This document shows positions 42,747 to 50,842 of a DNA stretch of 64,000 nt, piece by piece (position 1 is the stretch's first letter; the number at the start of each line of letters is the position of its first letter). This stretch comes from Cohnella sp. GbtcB17. Its GTDB lineage: Bacteria; Bacillota; Bacilli; Paenibacillales; Paenibacillaceae. The notes under the pieces are model-generated. The model was not told the DNA's origin and made no database searches. It worked only from the letters and a program-made list of their open reading frames with translations. The stretch spans positions 204,136 to 268,135 of the forward strand of contig NZ_JAGXJW010000001.1 in the NCBI RefSeq assembly GCF_019091135.1, given 5' to 3'. The translations under genes were made by a program, and so were the position numbers.

Positions 42747-44678
42747 TTAATAATCGAACGAGAAGCTTGAAGAGAGGCCATACTGCGAGATGGCCTTTTT
42801 GATATGGATCATCGCCCACAGGCCTTCCGCGGACGATTCGCCGCCGGCTCCGCGGTTGACCGTCGGCACGCCGCCGTTGACGGTGATGCCGTCGAACACG
42901 GCCCCCTGGCCCTTATACGTCCCCGTGCCGGAAGCCCCGTCGTACATATCCGCCAGCGCATTGTTATTGCCGATGAACCAGGTCGCAACTCGTTTCGCAT
43001 ACTCGAGATACTGCGTCCGTTTGGCCGCGGCATCCGACCGCCCCGACAGGTAATAAGCTTCGGCAAGCGCCTTAAGCCCGACCACGAGCGAGGAATTCTG
43101 GTAGGCGAACTGCCCGGAATTCGTATGGAACTGCGCGTTCCAGCCGATGATCTGCGTGATCCGCTCCTTGGTGCGGCTGAAGTTGTTGACGCCGTCGATA
43201 TAGTGATAAGCTTCGAGGCCGTAGAAGTTGTCCGCCGAATACGTAATGATATCCAGCAGGCCGTTCAATTGCGCCGGCGTTTGGCCGATCGAGCGCTTCA
43301 TCGCATACACGTTGGAGAGGGCGTAGATTTGGAGCTCGCCCCAAGCGTACCAATTGCCGGCGGTCGCGTCGTCGACGAAGATGCCGTTTCTCCAATCGGT
43401 CGTGTGAAGCTGCTTGGCGGTGATGCTGTTCAGCAGCACGTCGATCTGCGCGTAAAGAGTACTCTGCGACGGACGGTCGTCATAGGTCGCGGTCGTGTTG
43501 CTGTTGGTCGGAAGGACGGGCGTATAAGTGCCGTAATCCGTCGTGCCGTACAGCAGCCTGTAATAATCGGTGAAGGCGATAAGCAGGTTGCTGGCCATTT
43601 TCGAGTCGAAGCCCGACAGGTTATAGGCGAGCACGTTGTTCATCATGCGCTGGATATGATTTTCGAGGAATTTGGCGAAATAGAGCTGGTCGGCGGTCAG
43701 CGAACCGTTCGTGTATTTGAGTTTTTGCAGCATGTGCAGCCCTTTGACCATCGCCCACAAATTACGCGCGTCGTCGAGCCCGATCTCGTGCGTGCTGGTG
43801 GTCCAGGTCTTCTTGATGCCGGTCTTGTAGCCGGTGACGCCGCCCGATGCGGTCGTATAGAGCGGACCGTCGTAGACGGGGGCGATATCGGCGCCTGTCG
43901 GATCTCGCAGGTCGTCCATGTAAATCGAGTATTTCGGATGCAAGATAAAGGGCGGGGCGGCGACAGGTTGGTTTGAGGCGTTCTTCAAAATGTGAGAAGG
44001 GTCCGAGGCGGCATCCATCCAGTCGCCGTTCGGTAGCGCGGACGGATACTGCGTACGCTTGACGAACTCCGACCGGTACATAAAGTGCTTGTCGACGCCC
44101 TGCTGCACCGGGTCCCAGCCGAACAGCGCGGGCGCGTCCAGCCAGGCAAATTTGTATACCTTGCCGCTTAAAGTCGTCATATAGGCCGTAAACGTGAGCA
44201 GATCCCGCGCGCTTTGATAGGACGTGAGATTGCCGTTCAGCAAGTAATCGTCGGCCAGCGCGATGGCCGCCCGGGCGGAATCGTCGACGGCGCTGGCGCC
44301 TTCCGCCATATCCTGCGTGTAGTTCCAGCCGTTCGCCAGCCAGTTGTCGTTTTTCTCCGTCGCATAGAGGACAAGGGACTTCATGGGCCAACCGTTGACG
44401 GCCGCGTAACCGCCGCTGCCGAGCACCGTGTCGTAATAGGCGCTGTCCGGCCAGGAGACGCCGTGCTGAGTGGTGCGCTGACCGTTGCCCGTACCGTGCG
44501 TATAGGAAAAGCCGGTAGTGGCCGAGTGCGAAGTCACCGCTTGCCAGTTGAGGTGTGCGAAGTTGACGGGAAAGTTGGCGAAGTCGACGGTTTTGGTAGC
44601 CGCGTACGCGGAAGGGGCAGAGCCGGCGAGCAGCGAACCGGTTATGGCGAGGGCGATCGCCTTGTTTAAATGCTTCAT
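42747..44678 (-). CDS. Secreted (alpha/alpha)6-type protein, family unassigned
   Basis: A 643-residue exported protein. The signal peptide (KAIALAITGSLLAGSAPSAYA) is cleaved before ATKTVDF and lacks a lipobox. The mature part has aromatic-rich repeated helical motifs (HLNWQAVTSHSATTGFSYTH, NWLANGWNYTQDMAEGASAVDD, NWYAWGELQIYALSNVY). The end, FDGITVNGGVPTVNRGAGGESS, closely resembles FDGVTDSGVNTNSGAES in the secreted protein at 47123-50836, so the two are related. A six-hairpin polysaccharide-degrading enzyme is likely, catalytic residues unproven. It is divergent from a LacI-family gene with a palindromic operator between them. Confidence 0.8.
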   Translation of the reverse strand: MKHLNKAIALAITGSLLAGSAPSAYAATKTVDFANFPVNFAHLNWQAVTSHSATTGFSYTHGTGNGQRTTQHGVSWPDSAYYDTVLGSGGYAAVNGWPMKSLVLYATEKNDNWLANGWNYTQDMAEGASAVDDSARAAIALADDYLLNGNLTSYQSARDLLTFTAYMTTLSGKVYKFAWLDAPALFGWDPVQQGVDKHFMYRSEFVKRTQYPSALPNGDWMDAASDPSHILKNASNQPVAAPPFILHPKYSIYMDDLRDPTGADIAPVYDGPLYTTASGGVTGYKTGIKKTWTTSTHEIGLDDARNLWAMVKGLHMLQKLKYTNGSLTADQLYFAKFLENHIQRMMNNVLAYNLSGFDSKMASNLLIAFTDYYRLLYGTTDYGTYTPVLPTNSNTTATYDDRPSQSTLYAQIDVLLNSITAKQLHTTDWRNGIFVDDATAGNWYAWGELQIYALSNVYAMKRSIGQTPAQLNGLLDIITYSADNFYGLEAYHYIDGVNNFSRTKERITQIIGWNAQFHTNSGQFAYQNSSLVVGLKALAEAYYLSGRSDAAAKRTQYLEYAKRVATWFIGNNNALADMYDGASGTGTYKGQGAVFDGITVNGGVPTVNRGAGGESSAEGLWAMIHIKKAISQYGLSSSFSFDY

Positions 44679-44796
44679 GATCTTTTTCCTCCTTTGGTTG
44701 CGCTTTCAATTTTTGGAGTCTGCAGCGTCTTAAACCACAGGCAAAGACACCCTCCTTTCATGTTTCTGAAAGAGTTACATCATTGTTTTCATGAAT

Positions 44797-44815
44797 CATC
44801 ATAAAGTTTATCATG
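44797..44815. promoter_or_regulatory. LacI-type operator candidate
   Basis: CATCATAAAGTTTATCATG (44797-44815) is a 19-base palindrome broken only at one base pair besides the centre. It lies in the intergenic region between the secreted-enzyme gene and the LacI-family gene, where the regulator would be expected to bind. Confidence 0.65.
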
Positions 44816-44939
44816 CGCGATCGTCAAGCGTCTTGTTCTAGAACGCCATACAGCAGGCAGAAACGATAGGCATAATGCAGTGTTTGTAAGTCTTTCATGA
44901 TCGGTGCTATACTGAATTAAAAACGGGAGCAACGAATCG

Positions 44940-45950
44940 ATGAATATTTACGATATCGCAAAGGAAGCGGGCGTCTCCATCGCGACCGTATCCCGCGTTA
45001 TGAATAAGCCGGAGGCCGTCAACGTCAAGACGCGCGATCGCGTGCTCCAGATTATGGACCGGCATGATTTCTCGCCCAAGCTCGGCGCTTCCGTGCAGCG
45101 GCCCAAGGAGCTGGCCTTTTTTACTTCGACGCGGTCGCTTCCCGTGGAGAGCAGCATTATTTCGGGCATCGGAGAGGTTGCATTCGCCGAGCGGATGAGC
45201 GTGAAGCTGTGTGCGCTTGAGGATGTGCCGAAGAAAAAGGAAGAGCTTCAGGCGTACTTTGCGGAGAAAGGGATCGGGGGCGCGATCTTTACGACCGTTC
45301 CCTATACGGAGGAGCATTTTGCCGAGCTGGCATCGGCCGTTCCGGCCGTACTCGTATTCAACCGGCTGCAATCGGCCAAGGTGCCCAGCATTCGAGCCGA
45401 TCATCGCAAGGGCGGCTATGCCGCCATCCAGCACTTGGCCGCCATGGGACATGCCCATATCGCGATCGTCGACGAGTTCACGTCGCCGGATCATTACGAA
45501 CGGCTCGCCGGGGCCAGGGAGGCGGCGGCTGATTGCGGGTTGCGGGACTTCGGCGAAGAGCATCTCATTCGCGTGCGGGATCTCGAAGACGCGGACCGTT
45601 GCGCGCAGATCGATCATTACCTGTCCCGCTATCCGTCTACGACGGCGCTGTTCGTGGCGAACGATCATTTCGTGCCGACGCTCTACAGACATTTTCGCAT
45701 CAAAGGCGTGCGGATTCCCGAAGCGCTCTCAATCGTCGGCGCCGATGACGTGCCGGGGAGTGCCGACCTGTTCCCGCCGCTGACGACGATCCGGCAACCC
45801 GTGAAGCAGATGAGCATGGCCGCCGCCCGGTATCTGATCGACCGCATGCAGGGCGCCGTGCAGGCGACGGAGCCGCTTGACGAAGTATACGACGTGCAGC
45901 TCGTCGTCCGGGCCTCCACCCGGATGCTGGAAAAGGAAGAGCGTGATTAG
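44940..45950 (+). CDS. LacI-family transcriptional regulator
   Basis: A 336-residue repressor. The N-terminal HTH and hinge read MNIYDIAKEAGVSIATVSRV and NVKTRDRVLQIMD. The periplasmic-binding-like body contains ALFVANDHFVPTLYRHF and LSIVGADDVPGSADL. The ATG is 3 bases after a GGGAGC-type site, giving a short spacer. It probably controls the divergent secreted enzyme and itself through the 44797-44815 palindrome. The inducer sugar is unknown. A terminator follows. Confidence 0.93.
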   Translation: MNIYDIAKEAGVSIATVSRVMNKPEAVNVKTRDRVLQIMDRHDFSPKLGASVQRPKELAFFTSTRSLPVESSIISGIGEVAFAERMSVKLCALEDVPKKKEELQAYFAEKGIGGAIFTTVPYTEEHFAELASAVPAVLVFNRLQSAKVPSIRADHRKGGYAAIQHLAAMGHAHIAIVDEFTSPDHYERLAGAREAAADCGLRDFGEEHLIRVRDLEDADRCAQIDHYLSRYPSTTALFVANDHFVPTLYRHFRIKGVRIPEALSIVGADDVPGSADLFPPLTTIRQPVKQMSMAAARYLIDRMQGAVQATEPLDEVYDVQLVVRASTRMLEKEERD

Positions 45951-45991
45951 GCGGCACGCTCTCCGGAAAACCGTATCACTGAAGCACGTGC

Positions 45992-46020
45992 AGCCGGGCC
46001 GCGAGGTCCGGCTATTTTTT
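45992..46020 (+). terminator. Terminator of the LacI-family gene
   Basis: AGCCGGGCC (45992-46000) and GGTCCGGCT (46005-46013) pair over 9 bp with one G-T around GCGA, followed by ATTTTTTT. Confidence 0.9.
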
Positions 46021-46026
46021 GAAGCA

Positions 46027-46160
46027 ATAGTTGCCAGAAAGCAGTAAATTTGGACTCCCGGAGGTTACACGGCGCAAATAGTTGTTAAAAGGCATGTATT
46101 TGCGCCGTTGGACTTCCCCAGGAGCAAAAATCCGGAAAATAACTGCCTTTCAGCAACTAT
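46027..46160. repeat. Imperfect palindromic element (REP-like)
   Basis: The left end, ATAGTTGCCAGAAAGCAGT, is nearly the reverse complement of the right end, ACTGCCTTTCAGCAACTAT. In the middle, ACGGCGCAAATA (46069-46080) pairs with TATTTGCGCCGT (46097-46108). A partial third copy of the end, AACTGCCTTC, follows at 46192-46201. Nested dyads of this kind occur as dispersed intergenic repeats in many genomes. Confidence 0.65.
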
Positions 46161-46239
46161 CGGGTGACAACTCGCAGTCTCGCGGAAAAATAACTGCCTT
46201 CTAAACAACTGTTCGTCGCCGCCCGCCGATTCCTCTCCC

Positions 46240-46480
46240 TACTCCCACCCACCCTGCCTGCCAACCACGCCGGCATCGGCCAACTACCCACCGCCCAGTC
46301 AACACCGCCAAGTCACATACCGCACAGTCATTCACCGCCAACTACCCACCGCCCAGTCAACACCGCCAAGCCGCATACCATCCAGCCAAACACCGCCAGC
46401 CAGCACCACCCAGCCACACGCCACCCGGCCACACGCCACCCAGCCACACGCCACCCAGTCAACACCGCATAAAGACCAAT
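46240..46480. repeat. C-rich degenerate minisatellite
   Basis: Strongly strand-biased (C-rich, G-poor). It has a 33-base block starting CCAACTACCCACCGCC at 46280-46312 and repeated identically at 46338-46370, 59 bases apart. A 15-base unit, CACGCCACCCAGCCA, is repeated three to four times at about 46402-46460. No ribosome-binding site or start places it in a gene. Confidence 0.75.
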
Positions 46481-46935
46481 CGGCCAACTACCATCCGTCA
46501 CTTCCCGCCCGCCAACCGCACACAGATAAAAGGTGCGCGGATCAACACCGTTCCCTCAAGGCCGCTGCCGATGTACCTGCACGTCGAATTTCGGTTAGAG
46601 CGGGCTCGAAAGCAGCAGGCGCAGCAAACGAAGACGCGATCGCGGAGGGCAGCGGCGAAAGGCAAGTTGGCGGGCGGTACCGGATTCGAGCCAATATGTC
46701 CGTTCGCGGGTCAGATTGGAAAGTTAGTTTGTAAACGGGCGGTTCGTTGGCGACCGTTGCGGATACTTGGAGCGGTATTCGGACAATCTGAGGCCGCACG
46801 AACAACATCCGGAGAACTGCGGACCTGTGGGTGCGAGCGGAAATAAAGAAAACAACGTCCGCGGCCTGCGCAGCCTTTACGCGCTAATCGGCAGGTAAAA
46901 TGGCGTTTTCGGCTTATTCCAAGCGAAGGGATCGG

Positions 46936-46965
46936 TTGACAGCGGCAAGAGAATGAATTTATAAT
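46936..46965 (+). promoter_or_regulatory. Promoter of the secreted-glycosidase operon
   Basis: TTGACA (46936-46941), 18-base spacer, TATAAT (46960-46965). Downstream, GTAAGACTTAC and neighbouring GTAAG/CTTAC half-sites (about 46972-47000) form dyads near the start site that could be an operator. The leader to the GTG start is about 155 bases. Confidence 0.75.
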
Positions 46966-47122
46966 CGAAATGTAAGTAATTATGTAAGACTTACAGTAAG
47001 TTATTGGGATGGCTTGAATTGTCCGCTGCCTCACGCATCTGCTTTCGTTTTCCGTCTCTAACTGTAAGCGGATTCATTCCTTGCCTTGCCTGGCCATGCA
47101 ACCAAACGAAGGAGGGGATTTT

Positions 47123-50100
47123 GTGCTGCGCAAATGGACGTCCGGCACGTTGGCCATCGCAATTGCGGCCGCATTGGCATTACCGTCGGGAGCATGGAAC
47201 GCTTCCCGCGCATCGGCGGCGGAGAAGTCTGTCGTCTACGACATGCCGAACGGAAGCTTCGAATCGCCGCTCGCCGGCACTTGGGACAGCGCGGGCGTCA
47301 CGGAGACCGAGCATTACCTCGCCATGGAGCCGGGCAGCGCCGTGTGGCAGGGCATCCCGGTGAAAAACGACGGCAAAGGCCCTTCGGCCGGCGATGTCGT
47401 CTACGGCGAGGTGGAGGTCACCTTGAGCGCCGACGCGGACGACAATGCGAACGTCATGCTGCGGATCAACGAAGGCGGACCGACGCTCGCGGAGGTCAAC
47501 GATCTCTCGGCTGCCGCGAGGGGCGAGGCCGTCAAGCTGACGACGAAAACGATAAATGCCGGCGGCAAAATAGGCGAGGGCAAGCCGGTTATCTACGTGG
47601 AGCTGCACAACGATACGAAGGGCGAGATCGACGTGCACCGCGTCAAGCTGTGGGGCGTGAGGGAGGATGGCACGCGGGTGGCGTACCCGGTCGCCAACGC
47701 GGACTTCGCCGCGCCGTTCACCGGCGCCTCGGACTGGTCGAGCGCCGGCGCTGTCTCGCTGAGGTCGGCGCTGGTCATGCAGCCGGGCTCGGCCGTGTGG
47801 CGAAGCCTCCCCGTCGGCAGTGGCGAGCGTCAGCCGCACGCCGGCGACAAGCCGACCGTCTCGCTCCGGCTGATGATGCATCCGGACGCGACGCGGACGT
47901 CCTCCGTGACCGCCAGAGTGAACGACGGCGCGAACACGCTGCTCGAGATCTCGGATCTGTCCGCCGTCAAGCGCGGCGCCTGGCGCACCGTCAGCGACGA
48001 ATTGGGACCGCCCGTTCCGGATGGCGCGGCCCAGCTCTGGCTGGAGCTGCACAATGACAATACGGCGCCTATTCGCGTGACGGACGTACAGGTGACGGCC
48101 ATGCGGGATGACCGCAGCTACGACCTGGACGGCAGCGGCAGCGTGGACGCGGCGGACCTCGCCTTCCTGCAGGCGAAAATAAAACGCGGCACGCTGGTCG
48201 CTGAGCTGGACTACGACAAGGACGGTCAACTGACGGGCAAGGACGCCTCCTTTTTCCGAAAATTCGCCTTGAAGGATCCGGCAGAGGTTTATGCCAACTT
48301 CGATCACTTCCGGTTCATGAACGAGAAGATCGCGATAGACGGGATCCCGATGTTCATCTCCCATCTGTATGCGGAACCCGTCGACCGGAGCGATCTCGGC
48401 AAAGGCTACAAGTGGGTCGGCGATCCGCAGGAGGGGGTGGCCGCGCTCGACGACGTCGCCCGCGCCGTTCTCGTCTATGTCGAGCATTACAAGACGTACG
48501 GAGACGCGTACAGCTACGACATGATCAAGCGCGGGCTGTCGTTCGCCATGTGGATGCAGACGCCGGAAGGCGACTTCGACAACTTCGTGGCCGAGGACGC
48601 CCAAGGGAAGCTGTATAAAAAAGACAGTCATTCCTCGTTTACGGGCTTCAGCTTCTGGGCGGTCCGCGCTTACGAGGCGATGGCGGCGGCGCTACCCGTG
48701 CTAGAAGCCAAGGACGCGGCATTCGCGGCGAAGGTGCGGACGCGGGCTGCGCTCTGCCTCGACCGTGTGCGGCAGCTGGTGAAGCCGCTTTACGGCACTT
48801 ACAACACCGTTGACGGAAAAAAAGTGCCCGCATGGCTGCTGCAAAACGACAATTGGCTAAGCGCGGCTGCGATCTCGGTGCTGGCGCAGCATCAGGAGGC
48901 GCTGCCTGCCGGGGCGCAACAGAACACCTCGCTTGCGCTCATCCGAATGCTCGGCGAAGGCCTCGCGATGTCGCAGGAAGGCGACTTCAAGACGTATCCG
49001 CTCTCCGCGTTCTTGCACAGCGACGGCACCTGGTACGAATGGGGCAGTATCCAGGTAAAAGCGATGGCGATCGCCGGGCAGCTGAGCGGGAGAAGCGATT
49101 GGATTCAGGCGGCTGAGCAGGCGGCGGACAGCTTCCTGAGCGATCTGCTCATCTCGGGCAGAGCTTATCGGCTGTCCCCGAACAAGGCGTCTTATCCGCA
49201 GATCAATTACGGCACGGCCAGTTATGTGGAAAATCTGCTGGCTTTATACAGGTTCACCGGCAAAACGAAATACGCCGAAATGGCCGGGATCGCCGCCGCC
49301 TGGTGGACCGGCGATACGCGCGACGGCATCGCCATGTTCGACCAGGCGACAGGCGCGGCGTTCGACGGCGTCACTGATAGCGGCGTGAATACGAACAGCG
49401 GCGCCGAATCGGTCGACGAAGCGCTGCGGGCGATTCTTCGGATCAAGCGGGAGCCGGCCGCCGCGCGCCTCATGACGGCAACGAAGGTGGAGAGCCGCGG
49501 CGTTCGGACGCTCGAGGCCGAGCAGCTCTACCGGCAGGACGCGGGAGACGACAAGGAGATCGCGGCGGCGGACCTCGGCTTGAACGATCCCGCCAGGGCG
49601 CTCCGCAAGCAAAGCAACATACCGAGCACGGACGAAGCCGCCGTTTATGCGGATGCGACATCCTCGGATGCAGAAGCGGAAATCTATCCCGGCTGGTTCG
49701 GCAAGCGGGCGATCTTCGTGGAGGCGACGGGCCACAACAACGTGCGGATCTACCGCGACGGCTATTTGTACCGCGACGTGCCGGTCGGAGGGGCGGACGG
49801 GTTCGGTCCAGGCGACTCCGTCAAGCTGGACTTTGCGGCGATGCTCCAGTTCGACACTGATCTTGCGGCGGAGGTGCTGGCGGTCGACGCGCAAGGCCAA
49901 ACAACGCTGCTCGCCGACGACAGCGCGATGACTTACGCCAGCCGCACCTGGTACTCGGGACAATCGACGGTCAAGACGACGCCAAAAGCGCAAATTCCGG
50001 AAGGAACGGTCAAGCTGCGCATCCGCTTCTCCAATCGGTCGACGAATCCGCTGCCGCAGGAAGGCTATGCGACGGTCACGCTGACCAAGCTCTACCGGAT

Positions 50101-50836
50101 GAGCGTGCCGGAGATCCGGTACGGCAGCCCGTCGCTGTCGCAGGGCAGCTACGTGCGGATGACGGCAGGCGCGAGCCGTAGCTTCGACGTCGAGGCGCCG
50201 GGAGCGGGCGAATACGATGTTTTCGCGAGCGTCATTCAGCGCGCGCCGGGTCAGGCCGCGACGCTGTCGGCTTCCCTGAACGGTTCCGCTCCGATGAAAA
50301 CGACGCTGGCCGGGACCGACGGCCGTATCGCGATCCTCCATTTGGGGTCAGCCGATCTGGCACAGGGAACAGGCACGCTTGTCCTGCAAAGCGTCGGCGC
50401 CGATGCGGAGCTCGATGCCGTGTACTTGTACCCGGTCGAAACCTATGCCACGTATCGCGCCCTCGACGGCAGCCTGCACACGATTGTCCGGGACAGCCGC
50501 AGCCGCAGCCTGACCGCCGGTACGCCGGCTGCGGTAGCAGCACGCGACCGCGTCGCGATCGCATCCATAGAGGTCGAAGGCGCGAGCCGGATCGTTCGGG
50601 TGGAAGGAACGGTCAAGACGGCCGACGGCAAGGCGGCAAGCAAGGCCGACGTTCGCGTCACGATCGGCGGCATCGCGCAAGAGGAGCGGGTACGCACGGA
50701 TGCGAACGGCCGGTTCAAGGCGGTGCTCCATCTGACGAAGGGCTGGCAGGCGGGGCTGTACCGGGTGGAAGCCTCGACGGCGACCGGATCGGGAACCGGG
50801 CGGATCGCGCTGGCGGGCGACAAGAAGAAGGGATGA
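47123..50836 (+). CDS. Large secreted protein with dockerin-like segment and (alpha/alpha)6-type domain
   Basis: A 1237-residue exported protein. GTG 47123 follows GGAGG at 7 bases; a start at 47081 would put a non-signal sequence in front. The signal peptide ends near ASRASAAEK. Two related beta-sandwich, carbohydrate-binding-like modules follow (about 35-330; GSAVWQGIPV and GSAVWRSLPV). Next comes a dockerin-like pair of calcium loops (about 331-383; DLDGSGSVDAADL, DYDKDGQLTGKDA). An (alpha/alpha)6-type domain (about 385-775) resembles the secreted protein at 42747-44678. Two further beta-sandwich regions and an Ig/CNA-like C-terminus complete it. Catalytic family unassigned. First gene of an operon with GH2 beta-mannosidase. 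Confidence 0.82.
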   Translation: MLRKWTSGTLAIAIAAALALPSGAWNASRASAAEKSVVYDMPNGSFESPLAGTWDSAGVTETEHYLAMEPGSAVWQGIPVKNDGKGPSAGDVVYGEVEVTLSADADDNANVMLRINEGGPTLAEVNDLSAAARGEAVKLTTKTINAGGKIGEGKPVIYVELHNDTKGEIDVHRVKLWGVREDGTRVAYPVANADFAAPFTGASDWSSAGAVSLRSALVMQPGSAVWRSLPVGSGERQPHAGDKPTVSLRLMMHPDATRTSSVTARVNDGANTLLEISDLSAVKRGAWRTVSDELGPPVPDGAAQLWLELHNDNTAPIRVTDVQVTAMRDDRSYDLDGSGSVDAADLAFLQAKIKRGTLVAELDYDKDGQLTGKDASFFRKFALKDPAEVYANFDHFRFMNEKIAIDGIPMFISHLYAEPVDRSDLGKGYKWVGDPQEGVAALDDVARAVLVYVEHYKTYGDAYSYDMIKRGLSFAMWMQTPEGDFDNFVAEDAQGKLYKKDSHSSFTGFSFWAVRAYEAMAAALPVLEAKDAAFAAKVRTRAALCLDRVRQLVKPLYGTYNTVDGKKVPAWLLQNDNWLSAAAISVLAQHQEALPAGAQQNTSLALIRMLGEGLAMSQEGDFKTYPLSAFLHSDGTWYEWGSIQVKAMAIAGQLSGRSDWIQAAEQAADSFLSDLLISGRAYRLSPNKASYPQINYGTASYVENLLALYRFTGKTKYAEMAGIAAAWWTGDTRDGIAMFDQATGAAFDGVTDSGVNTNSGAESVDEALRAILRIKREPAAARLMTATKVESRGVRTLEAEQLYRQDAGDDKEIAAADLGLNDPARALRKQSNIPSTDEAAVYADATSSDAEAEIYPGWFGKRAIFVEATGHNNVRIYRDGYLYRDVPVGGADGFGPGDSVKLDFAAMLQFDTDLAAEVLAVDAQGQTTLLADDSAMTYASRTWYSGQSTVKTTPKAQIPEGTVKLRIRFSNRSTNPLPQEGYATVTLTKLYRMSVPEIRYGSPSLSQGSYVRMTAGASRSFDVEAPGAGEYDVFASVIQRAPGQAATLSASLNGSAPMKTTLAGTDGRIAILHLGSADLAQGTGTLVLQSVGADAELDAVYLYPVETYATYRALDGSLHTIVRDSRSRSLTAGTPAAVAARDRVAIASIEVEGASRIVRVEGTVKTADGKAASKADVRVTIGGIAQEERVRTDANGRFKAVLHLTKGWQAGLYRVEASTATGSGTGRIALAGDKKKG

Positions 50837-50842
50837 GGAAAG

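Larger units (their letters stand above)
45951..46935. other. Long gene-free region with repeats
   Basis: About 985 bases without a supportable gene. It holds, in order, a terminator (45992-46020), an imperfect palindromic element (46027-46160), a C-rich minisatellite (46240-46480) and 450 bases (to 46935) in which I see no gene, RNA or strong structure. Open frames there lack ribosome-binding sites and protein-like composition. Confidence 0.6.

Noticed and set aside
46571..46846. 91-residue protein in the repeat-rich gap
   Set aside because: No ribosome-binding site, Arg/Ala-rich composition, and no recognisable pattern.
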